Assembly (NCBI RefSeq): GCF_963678635.1
Contig: NC_087067.1
Location: forward strand, 1,300,001 to 1,364,000
Direction: 5' to 3'
From: Symsagittifera roscoffensis
Lineage: Eukaryota; Xenacoelomorpha; Acoela; Convolutidae
Length of the DNA stretch: 64,000 nucleotides
Notes under the pieces: model-generated
Databases searched by the model: none
The model's input: the letters and a program-made list of their open reading frames with translations, nothing else
What the model was told of the DNA's origin: nothing
Shown here: positions 26,859-38,056 of the stretch, piece after piece
Numbering within the stretch: the first letter of the stretch is position 1
Layout: every line of letters begins with the position of its first letter
Program-made: the position numbers and the translations under genes

Positions 26859-27116
26859 TTGTCTCTGGACGAGATATATCAGCGGCTGATTGATTGTGAT
26901 TTTGCACGAGAAGACCCGGGAGTGGCGATGTTCGTGGTCGCACTCCTCAATGCATTAGTACGAGAGGGTCGAGAGAATCGCCCCACTGAAGTAGTGCTGA
27001 TGCTGGCCTTCAGTGAGTCCGGGACCGCCGAGAGAGGTCAAAACCGACTAATGAGATGGCGGCGAGGAGAAGTGTCTGGCCACGACTTGGCTCGTGAGCC
27101 GGGACTAGGGGATTAG
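26859..27116 (+). pseudogene. Element B ORF2 N-terminal module (SLDEIYQRL domain)
   Basis: About 85 codons aligning with 13443-13853 of element A over nearly the whole length (SLDEIYQRL; GHDLAREP), then a stop at 27114-27116. There is no ATG: the frame opens after a stop at about 26850. The start must come from another exon or has been lost. The downstream ORF2 parts are in other frames, so the gene is either spliced or broken in this older copy. Confidence 0.55.
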
Positions 27117-27137
27117 AGAGATCACCGGCTAGGTGAG

Positions 27138-27641
27138 ATGCCCCTACCTGTTCAGCCAATGCAGCCGCTCATCGGAGCAAAGAGACTACGCGATGGGCCC
27201 GACCCGTCACACTCAACAGATTCTCCAACGGCTGCTCCTCCACTGAAGAGAGTGAGGATGAATGAGATAGAAATCCAGACCTCGGAGACGATTGAGACGT
27301 TGGAGAAAAAGGAAAAGGATCAGAGGGAGCTGTGTGCCAAGCTGCAGGAATGCAGGGCAGTAGCTCGAGAAAGAGACGAAAGGAAGAAGAAGTTCGAGGA
27401 AATGCAAAAAGCCTTCAAAGAACGAGAGATGAAACACCTGAAAGAGTTGTATATGGCAAGGGTGAGCCAAGTGTCGGCAGAGGTTCTAGCGACGATGAGC
27501 TCTTCGGATGGATTCAGGGACACACGTTCCAAGACGAAAGCACAAGAGCTGTGTGCTCCGAGAGAGCCCGGGGCTCCTCACCAGACGTCTCAGTCTGTTC
27601 TGAACCCGAGGAACACGATACCAGATCCTTCAGACACCTAA
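27138..27641 (+). pseudogene. Element B ORF2 coiled-coil region with basic motif
   Basis: 167 codons from ATG 27138. A Pro-rich start with two short basic clusters (GAKRLRDG, PPLKRVRMN) is followed by a highly charged helix of about 75 residues rich in Lys, Glu and Arg, probably a coiled coil. From about 27480 the neighbouring frame (27470-27664, acidic, Ser-rich) looks more protein-like, so a frameshift probably lies near there. Lies between the ORF2 module and the SGNH domain on the same strand. Function unknown; possibly oligomerisation or nucleic acid binding. Confidence 0.45.
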
Positions 27642-27725
27642 CTGGCTCCCCATCGCGGCGATGAATGAGATCAACAGGACCACTGGCCGGACGCTGGGTA
27701 GGGTCGTCCCTTCCCAACGCCTTGA

Positions 27726-29294
27726 TCGTTCCTCGAGCATCTCGGAGCGAATACCGGAGCCATAGTACCAACGGGGACTGCACATGGCGGAACGACTCAG
27801 AAGTATCGTGTAGTGGACATCAGGAAGAACCTGACGGTACGCAACCAGTTCATGCAAGTAGCCGCGGAGGATCCTCGAGCTTGTCTGAATGGAAGGGGCT
27901 GGATTCCCGCCATAAGCAACCAGGCAATTCCCCTAGGGAGTCGTCATCTGGTTGTGGGAGATAGTCTAGTGAGGGACCTGGATGAGATCTTTGTCAGTGG
28001 TCGGACCACTGTTCTATCTTTTGGAGGGGCCTCCGTGGCTCAGGTTATCAAGATGATGGAGTTCCAGGGCGAGGATCACCTAGACACGTTGGTGATAATG
28101 CTCGGGACCAATGACGTTTCGAGGGCCCCGGTTACCCCAGAGGGCAAGTGGGAGCCCCTACTGGTCTGCCTTCTGAACGAACTGAAGGAGAAATATAGGC
28201 CCAGACTCGTGGTGCTGTGCACGATACCGCAGAACCCGGAGGTGGGTACACCGGTGGCGGATTTTCTGAATGGCAACGTGACCCGGTGGAACGAGTTGAC
28301 TCGCAGTCTGGTGAGAAATAATCCCAGCGAGCTGCGGCTCATGGATCTTGAAAACATGCTGCGCATGATTGATCATCTCGCGCTCACCCGAGATGGAATA
28401 CACTTTAACACCCAGCAAGGGAGAAGCTGGATAAACGACGTGTTCCAGACACGGATAAGGGAAATGGAGCAAGAATTGAGAAAAACCAGCTCACTGGCTC
28501 GGAATAGTTCGACTGGAGGAGGTAGAGTGAGGGGCAATGTGCCGGAAACACTCGCCAATTGCCTCGGGCCCCTGGCAATGGAAACGGGTTCAACCGCTCC
28601 CGTTGCTCCAAGTTCAGATGTGAGAGAAAGGTTGGGGACTGCTCCTCCCACCAGAAGACAACCGCTGGAGAGCCGACATGGGAGATCAATTGATTCGAGT
28701 CAGACCAGCTCTCAGACTATAACGAGGACGAGTAATCAGCCAGCCACGACAACTCCTGCTTCTATAGGAAACCCCTTGACGCGCGCCCCGCCGGCGGAAG
28801 GAGTTGAGCCAGGCAGCGTGTTGCTTTGGAACAGTCCAGAACCCAGCGGCTGGGGACAGTACAAAACGGACATGTCAACAAACTTGAACATGAACACATT
28901 GTCAAGTCGAGTGGATGCAAGGAGGATGATGAGTGGAGATGGTCCCACAGTCTCGGGATTATATCGAATGCCGGGCGTGGATTGGCTGTTAGCGGAACAG
29001 GAACAGTTTAGCTCCGCGACCACGCTCAAGTTCGTGGTCCTTGATGGATTGCCTCAGGACAACACCTTTGGGCCCCTGAACACCCGATCTCTCACGGACG
29101 TCCGTCGGAGAGCCAGGGAATTGACACCACCTTCTCAGAGGGGCAAATTTCTTGCAGAGAAAAAGCCCAACAACAAGCATCATAATGGTATAGGCAGTTC
29201 TCTAAACCACCCGGCCAGGCGCCTGGTGAGTATTCGAGAGACTATCCCCGAGCGACCTCGGTGGAAGGGGACGATAGGAGATACGCGGGACTGA
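27726..29294 (+). CDS. Element B ORF2: SGNH/GDSL-type hydrolase domain
   Basis: The frame is open from about 27726 to TGA 29292-29294 (first GTG start at 27813, 493 codons from there). A compact SGNH domain is readable: block I HLVVGDSLVRDL with the nucleophile Ser, a GGAS turn as block II, LVIMLGTNDVSR as block III with GxND, and TRDGIHFN as block V with the Asp and His of the triad in DxxH. The remaining 270 residues are Ser/Thr/Pro-rich and unrecognised. SGNH enzymes hydrolyse esters of lipids or sugars. Similar esterase domains are known in ORF1 of some CR1-like LINEs, but they are not typical of Ty3 elements. Position and alignment to A's ORF2 show it belongs to element B. Confidence 0.7.
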   Translation, partial: SFLEHLGANTGAIVPTGTAHGGTTQKYRVVDIRKNLTVRNQFMQVAAEDPRACLNGRGWIPAISNQAIPLGSRHLVVGDSLVRDLDEIFVSGRTTVLSFGGASVAQVIKMMEFQGEDHLDTLVIMLGTNDVSRAPVTPEGKWEPLLVCLLNELKEKYRPRLVVLCTIPQNPEVGTPVADFLNGNVTRWNELTRSLVRNNPSELRLMDLENMLRMIDHLALTRDGIHFNTQQGRSWINDVFQTRIREMEQELRKTSSLARNSSTGGGRVRGNVPETLANCLGPLAMETGSTAPVAPSSDVRERLGTAPPTRRQPLESRHGRSIDSSQTSSQTITRTSNQPATTTPASIGNPLTRAPPAEGVEPGSVLLWNSPEPSGWGQYKTDMSTNLNMNTLSSRVDARRMMSGDGPTVSGLYRMPGVDWLLAEQEQFSSATTLKFVVLDGLPQDNTFGPLNTRSLTDVRRRARELTPPSQRGKFLAEKKPNNKHHNGIGSSLNHPARRLVSIRETIPERPRWKGTIGDTRD

Positions 29295-30194
29295 AGGCAC
29301 CAGTCGGTGACAGCCTGTTTGCTGCCTATGATCCCCTGGATATAAAGGCTGCCAAATACCTAATAGTGGCCAGTTCGGACTATCTCTACACGCCCCGTTC
29401 CCTCTTTGGGCCGACGTGATTTTCTTGACAGCGCCTAAGTTAGACTGGGGGAAGTCGATGGAAATCTATTGCTGATGACACCATCGTCTTTCATGTCCCC
29501 TTTCACGAGGAAGGCGCCGGTCAGCTTATCCCCAGTGGGTCCAATAGGCCTGGCAATGGACTACCGGAATAGGGACATACAGAAACTGCTCCATGAATCA
29601 CCAAGAAGGAGGAGAATTGACGAGACCATGAGGGTATCCTTCCCGAGTACGCTACCTGAAGAGGAATGGGAGAGATACCAGAGTGAGCTTGAACGCAAGG
29701 CAGGAGTGACCTGGAATCGAGTGACCTTCATGGAAAGGACATGATACGTGATACGCAGGTACGGGACGCAGTCCGTAATGAAGGTGGGGTTGAGCCAACC
29801 CATCATGCGCGAGGTTCTGGAGAAACTAATGATCTCTGTAGAGTCTGATGTTCTGACCAAGTCAGTTACAGAGGACAGTGCCGATGATCAACAGAACACG
29901 AGAAAATTACCCGTCAGGCGAGCCAAGAAAGGGCTAAAGCGGTTGAAAGGGAAGACGGGAAGCAGACTTGTGAACCAGAAAGTGGTGAAGTCGAAAGCCA
30001 GTGCAGTGGTGGCCTCGTTGGCAAGAGCAGCTCGTCCAAGTGAGAGTGGACAAGGAGATGGTGCGAAGATGGTCGGGGGAGAAAGAGAGAACCTGATACC
30101 CTCTATGCTACTGGCAGGTTTGACCACAACGGCCACAAGATCAACAAAGAGCGCAAGGACTTTGGCGGACACGAAAGTCGAAATGGAAGTCATC
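29295..30194 (+). pseudogene. Element B ORF2, C-terminal part, broken
   Basis: Two frames, 29469-29744 and 29748 onward into the assembly gap, together match A's ORF2 around residues 870-960: STLPEEEWERYQSEL against GTLNEDAWEEFLSDF, and a following helix ending near VLEKLM against LLSKMV. A stop at 29742-29744 and a shift separate them. The segment after is basic (KLPVRRAKKGLKRLKGK). Sequence at 29300-29460 is protein-like only in short pieces. Confidence 0.55.
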
Positions 30195-30394
30195 NNNNNN
30201 NNNNNNNNNNNNNNNNNNNNNNNNNNNNNNNNNNNNNNNNNNNNNNNNNNNNNNNNNNNNNNNNNNNNNNNNNNNNNNNNNNNNNNNNNNNNNNNNNNNN
30301 NNNNNNNNNNNNNNNNNNNNNNNNNNNNNNNNNNNNNNNNNNNNNNNNNNNNNNNNNNNNNNNNNNNNNNNNNNNNNNNNNNNNNNNNNNNNNN
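30195..30394. other. Assembly gap (200 N)
   Basis: Runs of N exactly 200 long, a conventional placeholder, so the true length is unknown. It probably hides element B's ORF3, of which nothing is visible, because only about 140 bases separate the gap from the 3' polypurine tract. Confidence 0.99.
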
Positions 30395-30518
30395 ATGAGT
30401 TGAGGTGGAGAAGATAAATTTCAATTTCTAATGCGATTTGTAAGGTTGATTATAGAGAACTGGAACACTACTTGACGATAACCCGGGGTTATGCGATCAA
30501 TGAGGACATTGATGGGGG

Positions 30519-30533
30519 ACTGTCCGGGGAGTA
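30519..30533 (+). promoter_or_regulatory. Polypurine tract of element B
   Basis: GACTGTCCGGGGAGTA directly precedes TGTGCC, the same arrangement as at the 3' end of element A, on the opposite strand. Confidence 0.65.
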
Positions 30534-31400
30534 TGTGCCATTTTGCCAGAATGGCACAGCTGCAACCTTCCAACACAGTACGAAAATAGAATCAGAGGCC
30601 TTAATGGTTGGAAATTATTGCAAAGGAGGGTCAGAATATTCGGGAATTTTGAATTTTCAAAATTTCGATTGGCGAATGAATATTTCTGCGAAATACGAAA
30701 AATGGCCACTTTTTGATTGAAAAGTGACGAAAAACACAACAACAGCTAAGTAGTGAAAAACAGTCGGACGAGAAAGATATAAAACACGAAGCCTTTTATC
30801 GTGACGATCACGCACGATAAGACACTTAGGGGAAGGAAAAAAGAGCAGTACCTTCCCGTGCCATGATATAGGAGTAATAACGAAGTTTTTACAGGAAAAT
30901 CACGAAAGCGGAGGCTTGGCCCCCCAGAGACAGTATATGTTGAAGGACTATAAAGAACTGACTTTTTGGCTACTCTGATGCAATAAACAATTGATTTAAC
31001 ACCGTAATTACTGGATATTTTAGAATATGAGTAGCTAGAAAGAGGAAAGAGTCATTCCATCTCCAATGGATTTAATACAGAACTGCTGTCACCAAAAACA
31101 TAGTAAAATAGGATATTCAAGCCGTTTTTAATAGCAATCACGTAGTCTGAGGATCCGAGACCCAGCTATGTGGTTGTGTTCGCATGTAAACCAAAGCTGA
31201 TTAAAAGTCGTTTGACTAATGGCCTGAAAATAGTAACTTTTTACTTAGCCCTTAACAGACCAGAAAGTCAACTGGCTAGGTCGAGACGGTGAAAAACGAG
31301 TAGAATTAAGGTAATTGACGCCTGCCAGTCGTTAGTAGTTACTTTTTCTACGCTCCGTCACTGTGTAGTATTTGGGCGAATTTTACAGTAAAAATTTTGC
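30534..31400 (+). repeat. Element B 3' LTR (start clear, end uncertain)
   Basis: Starts TGTGCCATT and folds back on itself at once (TGTGCCATT ... AATGGCACA, 30534-30558). It has a TATAAAA at 30778-30784 and an AATAAA at 30982-30987, in plausible order for an LTR. Beyond the first bases it no longer resembles A's LTR by eye. No second copy is in the window, so the right end is a guess based on the lengths of the other LTRs. Confidence 0.5.
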
Positions 31401-31795
31401 TTAATTTCGAAGGAAATGTTGCCCGAAATGTACATAGAAAACAGGCACTTGACTGAGTAAAATCTTGAATTTGCGCTTAGTTGTGTCCACTATTGTATGA
31501 AGAACAAAGAGTTATGGAAAAGCAATATCAAAGGTTTGCTATAATCCACAATCAAATTACAAAAACGAATAATTAAATTCTTTAAAGGTAAATATTCTTT
31601 ATTGGTTTTAATTTCTTTATATTCATATTTAAATATTCTTTGTAATTTCTAATTTCTTCAATTTTTTTAATTGAAAACAAAATTTAAAAAAAAATCGCTA
31701 TTACAAAAAAACTCTAGAAAGCTCATAAAAAACCCCGGAATTACATTACTACATATAGAAATCATTACTACCTGAGTGTAACATTACTACCTTTG
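31401..31795. other. AT-rich spacer
   Basis: No gene seen. Contains A/T-rich runs (31600-31720) and repeats of ATTACTAC near 31740-31790. Confidence 0.4.
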
Positions 31796-32050
31796 AATGT
31801 CCCACTCAAGGAAGCAATTGATACAGCGGTCAGAAAACTATATGCGCAGGAAAGACCACCGGCAATGGGAAGAAAGACAATGAAAAGATTATAAAATATG
31901 GCCGTCAGCGAGGTGCATTTTGAATGCAATGAAACTTGGTTTGTTCAAAAAATTCGTTTGGCCATGGGTGCCTCTCTGGCCGTGATTTTAGCAAATATTT
32001 GGCTTAAGGAGTATGAACAAGCACTGAAAATGGAGATTCCAGAATTGACA
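31796..32050 (+). pseudogene. Reverse transcriptase fragment of another retroelement
   Basis: An 85-codon frame with one internal TAA. It carries LAMGASLAVILANIW followed by a KEYEQAL helix, which fits the RT region B/4 pattern (Gly-x-x-Met-Gly, then a hydrophobic strand and a helix) of Penelope-like and similar RTs, and differs from the Ty3 RT in this window. Upstream text (VPLKEAIDTAVRKLY) fits the preceding RT helix. The fragment is cut at 32050-32053 by the LTR of element C, so C inserted into it. Confidence 0.5.
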
Positions 32051-32053
32051 ACA

Positions 32054-32911
32054 TGTGCCAGTCGGTCATATTCGGAACTTTGACCTTTAGAAAACGTTTA
32101 GTCTTTTGCATTTTGGGCTGAAATGCAATTTTTCAAAAATTTGATTTGAACATGTCGGGCTCAAGTTTCTCGCGACAACTGAAAAAACCAGAATAATTCG
32201 AAAAAAATTCGAACTACAATCGCGGGAAAAAAGTCAAAAATAGCAGCGGGAAATCGCAAATGACAACTTCGGATACATAATTTGAACGAGAGTAGATCTG
32301 TCTTATTCTTGGCAGAAGACGGAAAGTGACCGCGAGTGGAAAAGAAATAAATTAGATTGGACCAGAGTGAACCTTCGGTGGAAAGTTGAACAGCTGAAGC
32401 TGCGCAATGGTACAGACCAAAAACTTGTTTCTTGATTTAAAACTTGCTTATATCAAACCTCTCGAGTTAAACTTTGGTACCCAATCAATTCTAGAGTTGC
32501 TTTATAGTTTAGTTACTTAATTCTAGAAGTCAAGTCGGTATGCGAGTACCTAATTTAATTTTCTTGAGTGTGTTTTATGTTGTTATGTTGAGTTAGGGAG
32601 AGTTTTTAGGTTGACCCATCTGAGATGGATCAAAGGTCCACTGTCTAATAAAAAGTAACTATACACAAGGTTCCGACCTTGTTTTTAAAGGCGTTCGCGT
32701 ATTTTGGGTACTTTGAGACCTGAGTATGGGGGCGTTCTTATTTTCTAGTGTGGGGGTGGGTATTTTGGTAGTGGTCTTTAAGCTGTAACCCGAATTGGCT
32801 CCAACCGCTTGAGGAAGAAAAACACAAGATATAGTGTCCCTTCTTGAGCCAATGGTTATAGGGCCTATTTTTCTTTGACCTCATATGTGACTTAAGTAGG
32901 CGACTGTTACG
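32054..32911 (+). repeat. Element C 5' LTR
   Basis: Begins TGTGCCAGTCGGTCAT like A's LTR and ends near CTGTTACG. The last 300 bases align clearly with A (AATAAA context, TTTTTAAAGGCGTTC, CCAATGGTTATAGGGCC); the middle is strongly diverged. Its final 290 bases recur at 35869-36160 through the tandem duplication. Confidence 0.85.
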
Positions 32912-34807
32912 TACTGTTTTTTATGGCGCTCCTGGGTGTTTTTACATCATCAAGACTACGGGATCAAACCCACTTGACACAGCTCCGGGCTACATGCCCA
33001 TTCTAGATTACCGGTGGAATGGTTCAACGGGAACGTGGCCACCTTCTGGTTGTACCGTGTTAGCTTTTGAGAAAACTTGAGAATGTTTCCCGGTGTGCTT
33101 TCCGAAAAGAGGCCTAGCTAACCGAGTAAAGGGGGCAACTAGGGGGACAAAAAGAACTAGTAAAAGTCGAAAAGCGAAACAAAAAATCAAAAAAGATTAG
33201 AAATAGGAACAAAAAACGATAAAACCTCAAAAAGGACAGTGGCTTTGACTTCCAAAATAGGTGGATCAAACCTTTATATTAATTAAAATAGTATACCCAT
33301 ACTGTTTTCCAATAAGACCGATCGTCTCGATCAAACCAGCAACGTTGTATAGGTACCCAAATGTGGTGCGTTATAAGATTTTCAGATAGCTTGTGACATC
33401 AGCGGACCACTGGGAGACTTGACTGGAAGAGGTGACCAGCGAAGTGAGAAAGTGGACAACTCGGAGACTTGATTGGAACAGGTGACAAGCCCAGGGGGAA
33501 AGTGTGACCAACCAACATAGCAGAACAGAGCAAACGGAGGAAAGGAGGTCAGAGGTGTTGTTTGGTCAACCGGGTATCGTTGAAATCCACGTTACATCAA
33601 AGGAAATAAGTTTAAAATTGGATAAGCGGATACCCACTGTTTTGAGGAAACGTTTTTACTTGAGCAGAGCTTGGAAACAGGCTCTACGGATTTTCTCTCG
33701 AGAGGTTTAGCACCCATTGTGCTTATGGGTAATTTTCGGCTTGAGTGGGGGTCTAGATAGGGGGGAGGTTCGAAGGGGGGGGGGGTGGTTAAGATAGAGG
33801 TTGGCGGTACAAAATTGTAAAAAGGGGGGACACATTATAGTAACTATACAATCAATATCGTTGATTTAGTTACATTAGTAGACCCAGAATCTAGAGCGAT
33901 CCATCTATAGACTCAGAACAAGAGTTGCAACGCGATAAGATCCAAATTTATGATCGGATTAAGGTTTTATCGAATCGGCTAAAGTTACAGACTAACAAAC
34001 AAGCCGTATTTCGACTTTCATCGGATTGAAACAGTGTAGGTATTTTTAGGGGACTTAGTAAAGAAAATTTTGTTGAACAGAATTGGGTTTTGGGGATTAT
34101 TTTTTATACTAGAACTCTAGAGGTGGTACTCGGATAGTGGATCAGGTATCCCAATACTCGACATAAGGCACATTGGAATTCTTCAATCAGGCTAAGAAAC
34201 ACTTGAGCTACAAGGTTGGAAAAAGTACAAGAGTCTTGCCGGCAGTCTTGGGATAGTGATCTAAGTGTCCCAACAATCAGTCTTGGGATAGTGATCTAAG
34301 TATCCCGACACTTCAGCGAAGGGTCCTAGTAGAGTTCAGAAGAGTCCTGGGACAGCAACGAAGTGTACCAACACTTGGGCGAAGGGTCCTAGGAGGGTTC
34401 AGAAAAGTCCTGGGACAGCGACGAAGTGTACCAAAACCTGAGCAAAGGGTCCTAGGAGGTTTCAGGAAAGTCCTGGGACAGCAAAGAAGTGTACCAACAC
34501 TTGAGCGAAGGGTCTTAGGAGGGTACACAAAAGTACTAGGACCGTACCAAAGTGTACGAAGACCCCATCGAAGTATCCCAACCTTTGAGAGAAAGGTACT
34601 AGGAGAGTACCAAGAAATCTTGGGACAGTATCAAAGCATTCCATAACTAGAGCGAAGGATCCTAAGGCCTGAAACTGAATTAGATTTAAAACTGATTTAG
34701 CAATTTCGACTGGTTTTAGTTTTTAATGCATTAGGGAGTTTTTTTTATAATTTCAATCGTATTTTACAATAGGGACTTTTAAATATTAAATTTGTAGGTA
34801 AAGAAAA
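32912..34807 (+). other. Element C leader, copy 1
   Basis: Holds the conserved primer-site candidate (about 32928-32942), the repeated ACTTGACTGGAAGAGGTGACC-type block near 33410-33510, G-rich tracts at 33720-33830 and a minisatellite at about 34240-34640 with 62-bp units containing GGGTCCTAGGAGG and TCCTGGGACAG. The matching leader of copy 2 is 36161-38056. Open frames on the - strand over the minisatellite are repeat translations. Confidence 0.75.
34240..34640. repeat. 62-bp minisatellite in the leader of C (copy 1)
   Basis: Five to six imperfect units with GCGAAGGGTCCTAGGAGG and a TCCTGGGACAG core, preceded by two copies of AGTCTTGGGATAGTGATCTA. Repeated at about 37490-37890. TCTTGGGA is also the core of A's 14-bp unit on the same element strand, suggesting a common origin. 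Confidence 0.85.
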
Positions 34808-35868
34808 TTGTATATAAAAATCATGAAGCGAAATAGGGTATCGATAACTGAAAGAAGGGGAACAGGACTTAAGCAAACTCAAACCTCGTCGCAATGGACA
34901 CAAACACAATCAAATCCGAAAGTGAGGAAAAAGAATATTTCGGTGAACATGGTTAATACAAGAAGCATGAAAGAACACAAAGCCAAGGAGAAAGCAAGGG
35001 AAGGACCGACTATACCGGCTAGAGAAACCGATCTTGAGACACCAGATCAGAAAACTGACGGTGTGGAAAGAAAGACGACGGAATCAACACCAATGCCAAA
35101 TGCAGAAGAACAGGAGAAGAAAACAATAGAGTGTCGCCAATAGGCAGTGTAGATGAAACAACAAACAACACACCGGAGGCGATAAAAGACGACTCTCAAA
35201 GGAAGAGAACGTCGTTTACCTAGAAAATTGCTGTAATGGTCGGAATGAAGCCAAGCGAGAAGGAGGAGATAACGACAGTGACCGAAAAAAGTAAAACCTT
35301 TGGGACAGTTTTGACGATAACGACGGAAACCAGGAAGGGTAAGGAGGAAGCCACGCAAGAAGCAACAGCTAGCCAAGATAAGCGAGCTGATGGAACGAAA
35401 ACAGCTTCAGTAGAGCTGGGAGACTTAATGACAAAGTTAAGTGAAATAGACAAAAAGTTGAAGTGCAGTGAGGAGGCCCGCCAATAGCTGAAAAGCTGAA
35501 AAAGGAAATAAAACACAACAAAATGGAGAAATTGGATAACTACTGCGTCTGAGCAAGGGCCACAGAAAAAAAGCTACACCAGATGTCGGACCATTGAGGC
35601 TACCGACAAAGAGCGAGAGAAACATATCAAGAAGGATATGGAAGAAATGAAGAAACGGTGTGACACCGTGAATGAGCAGTTGTGGAATCTGAAGACCAGA
35701 ATGGATACAGTGAGCAAGGATCAAACTGAAAATTTTTGTGCAATACATTCCAAACTGGACGCACTCTTGAGAAACTCTAAAGCACAAGATAAATTAGTGG
35801 CAGACAAACCACAGGGAACTAGGGTCGACTTTGTAGAACCGCAGCGGAAGAAAAGTGAGTCCACACCG
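34808..35868 (+). pseudogene. Element C gag N-terminus, copy 1 (truncated by the duplication)
   Basis: Aligns with the N-terminus of A's gag (ISVNMVNTRS against FSVNLVSTRS; DLETPDQ; ESTPMPNAEE), then continues through the coiled-coil region with several stops (for example near 35141, 35221 and 35485) and a frame change. It ends at 35868, where the LTR end of the second copy starts. Confidence 0.85.
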
Positions 35869-36160
35869 CTATCTGAGATGGATCAAAGGTCCACTGTCTA
35901 ATAAAAAGTAACTATACACAAGGTTCCGACCTTGTTTTTAAAGGCGTTCGCGTATTTTGGGTACTTTGAGACCTGAGTATGGGGGCGTTCTTATTTTCTA
36001 GTGTGGGGGTGGGTATTTTGGTAGTGGTCTTTAAGCTGTAACCCGAATTGGCTCCAACCGCTTGAGGAAGAAAAACACAAGATATAGTGTCCCTTCTTGA
36101 GCCAATGGTTATAGGGCCTATTTTTCTTTGACCTCATATGTGACTTAAGTAGGCGACTGT

Positions 36161-38056
36161 TACGTACTGTTTTTTATGGCGCTCCTGGGTGTTTTTACAT
36201 CATCAAGACTACGGGATCAAACCCACTTGACACAGCTCCGGGCTACATGCCCATTCTAGATTACCGGTGGAATGGTTCAACGGGAACGTGGCCACCTTCT
36301 GGTTGTACCGTGTTAGCTTTTGAGAAAACTTGAGAATGTTTCCCGGTGTGCTTTCCGAAAAGAGGCCTAGCTAACCGAGTAAAGGGGGCAACTAGGGGGA
36401 CAAAAAGAACTAGTAAAAGTCGAAAAGCGAAACAAAAAATCAAAAAAGATTAGAAATAGGAACAAAAAACGATAAAACCTCAAAAAGGACAGTGGCTTTG
36501 ACTTCCAAAATAGGTGGATCAAACCTTTATATTAATTAAAATAGTATACCCATACTGTTTTCCAATAAGACCGATCGTCTCGATCAAACCAGCAACGTTG
36601 TATAGGTACCCAAATGTGGTGCGTTATAAGATTTTCAGATAGCTTGTGACATCAGCGGACCACTGGGAGACTTGACTGGAAGAGGTGACCAGCGAAGTGA
36701 GAAAGTGGACAACTCGGAGACTTGATTGGAACAGGTGACAAGCCCAGGGGGAAAGTGTGACCAACCAACATAGCAGAACAGAGCAAACGGAGGAAAGGAG
36801 GTCAGAGGTGTTGTTTGGTCAACCGGGTATCGTTGAAATCCACGTTACATCAAAGGAAATAAGTTTAAAATTGGATAAGCGGATACCCACTGTTTTGAGG
36901 AAACGTTTTTACTTGAGCAGAGCTTGGAAACAGGCTCTACGGATTTTCTCTCGAGAGGTTTAGCACCCATTGTGCTTATGGGTAATTTTCGGCTTGAGTG
37001 GGGGTCTAGATAGGGGGGAGGTTCGAAGGGGGGGTGGTTAAGATAGAGGTTGGCGGTACAAAATTGTAAAAAGGGGGGACACATTATAGTAACTATACAA
37101 TCAATATCGTTGATTTAGTTACATTAGTAGACCCAGAATCTAGAGCGATCCATCTATAGACTCAGAACAAGAGTTGCAACGCGATAAGATCCAAATTTAT
37201 GATCGGATTAAGGTTTTATCGAATCGGCTAAAGTTACAGACTAACAAACAAGCCGTATTTCGACTTTCATCGGATTGAAACAGTGTAGGTATTTTTAGGG
37301 GACTTAGTAAAGAAAATTTTGTTGAACAGAATTGGGTTTTGGGGATTATTTTTTATACTAGAACTCTAGAGGTGGTACTCGGATAGTGGATCAGGTATCC
37401 CAATACTCGACATAAGGCACATTGGAATTCTTCAATCAGGCTAAGAAACACTTGAGCTACAAGGTTGGAAAAAGTACAAGAGTCTTGCCGGCAGTCTTGG
37501 GATAGTGATCTAAGTGTCCCAACAATCAGTCTTGGGATAGTGATCTAAGTATCCCGACACTTTAGCGAAGGGTCCTAGTAGAGTTCAGAAGAGTCCTGGG
37601 ACAGCAACGAAGTGTACCAACACTTGGGCGAAGGGTCCTAGGAGGGTTCAGAAAAGTCCTGGGACAGCGACGAAGTGTACCAAAACCTGAGCAAAGGGTC
37701 CTAGGAGGTTTCAGGAAAGTCCTGGGACAGCAAAGAAGTGTACCAACACTTGAGCGAAGGGTCTTAGGAGGGTACACAAAAGTACTAGGACCGTACCAAA
37801 GTGTACGAAGACCCCATCGAAGTATCCCAACCTTTGAGAGAAAGGTACTAGGAGAGTACCAAGAAATCTTGGGACAGTATCAAAGCATTCCATAACTAGA
37901 GCGAAGGATCCTAAGGCCTGAAACTGAATTAGATTTAAAACTGATTTAGCAATTTCGACTGGTTTTAGTTTTTAATGCATTAGGGAGTTTTTTTTATAAT
38001 TTCAATCGTATTTTACAATAGGGACTTTTAAATATTAAATTTGTAGGTAAAGAAAA
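36161..38056 (+). other. Element C leader, copy 2
   Basis: Near-identical to 32912-34807, with a shorter G run (37027-37034). No genes. Confidence 0.85.

Noticed and set aside
27213-29183. Several - strand frames under the SGNH gene
   Set aside because: Antisense to a frame with recognisable hydrolase blocks.
34313-34644. Pro/Arg/Thr-repeat frames on the - strand (also at 37562-37893)
   Set aside because: Translation of the 62-bp minisatellite in the leader of C.
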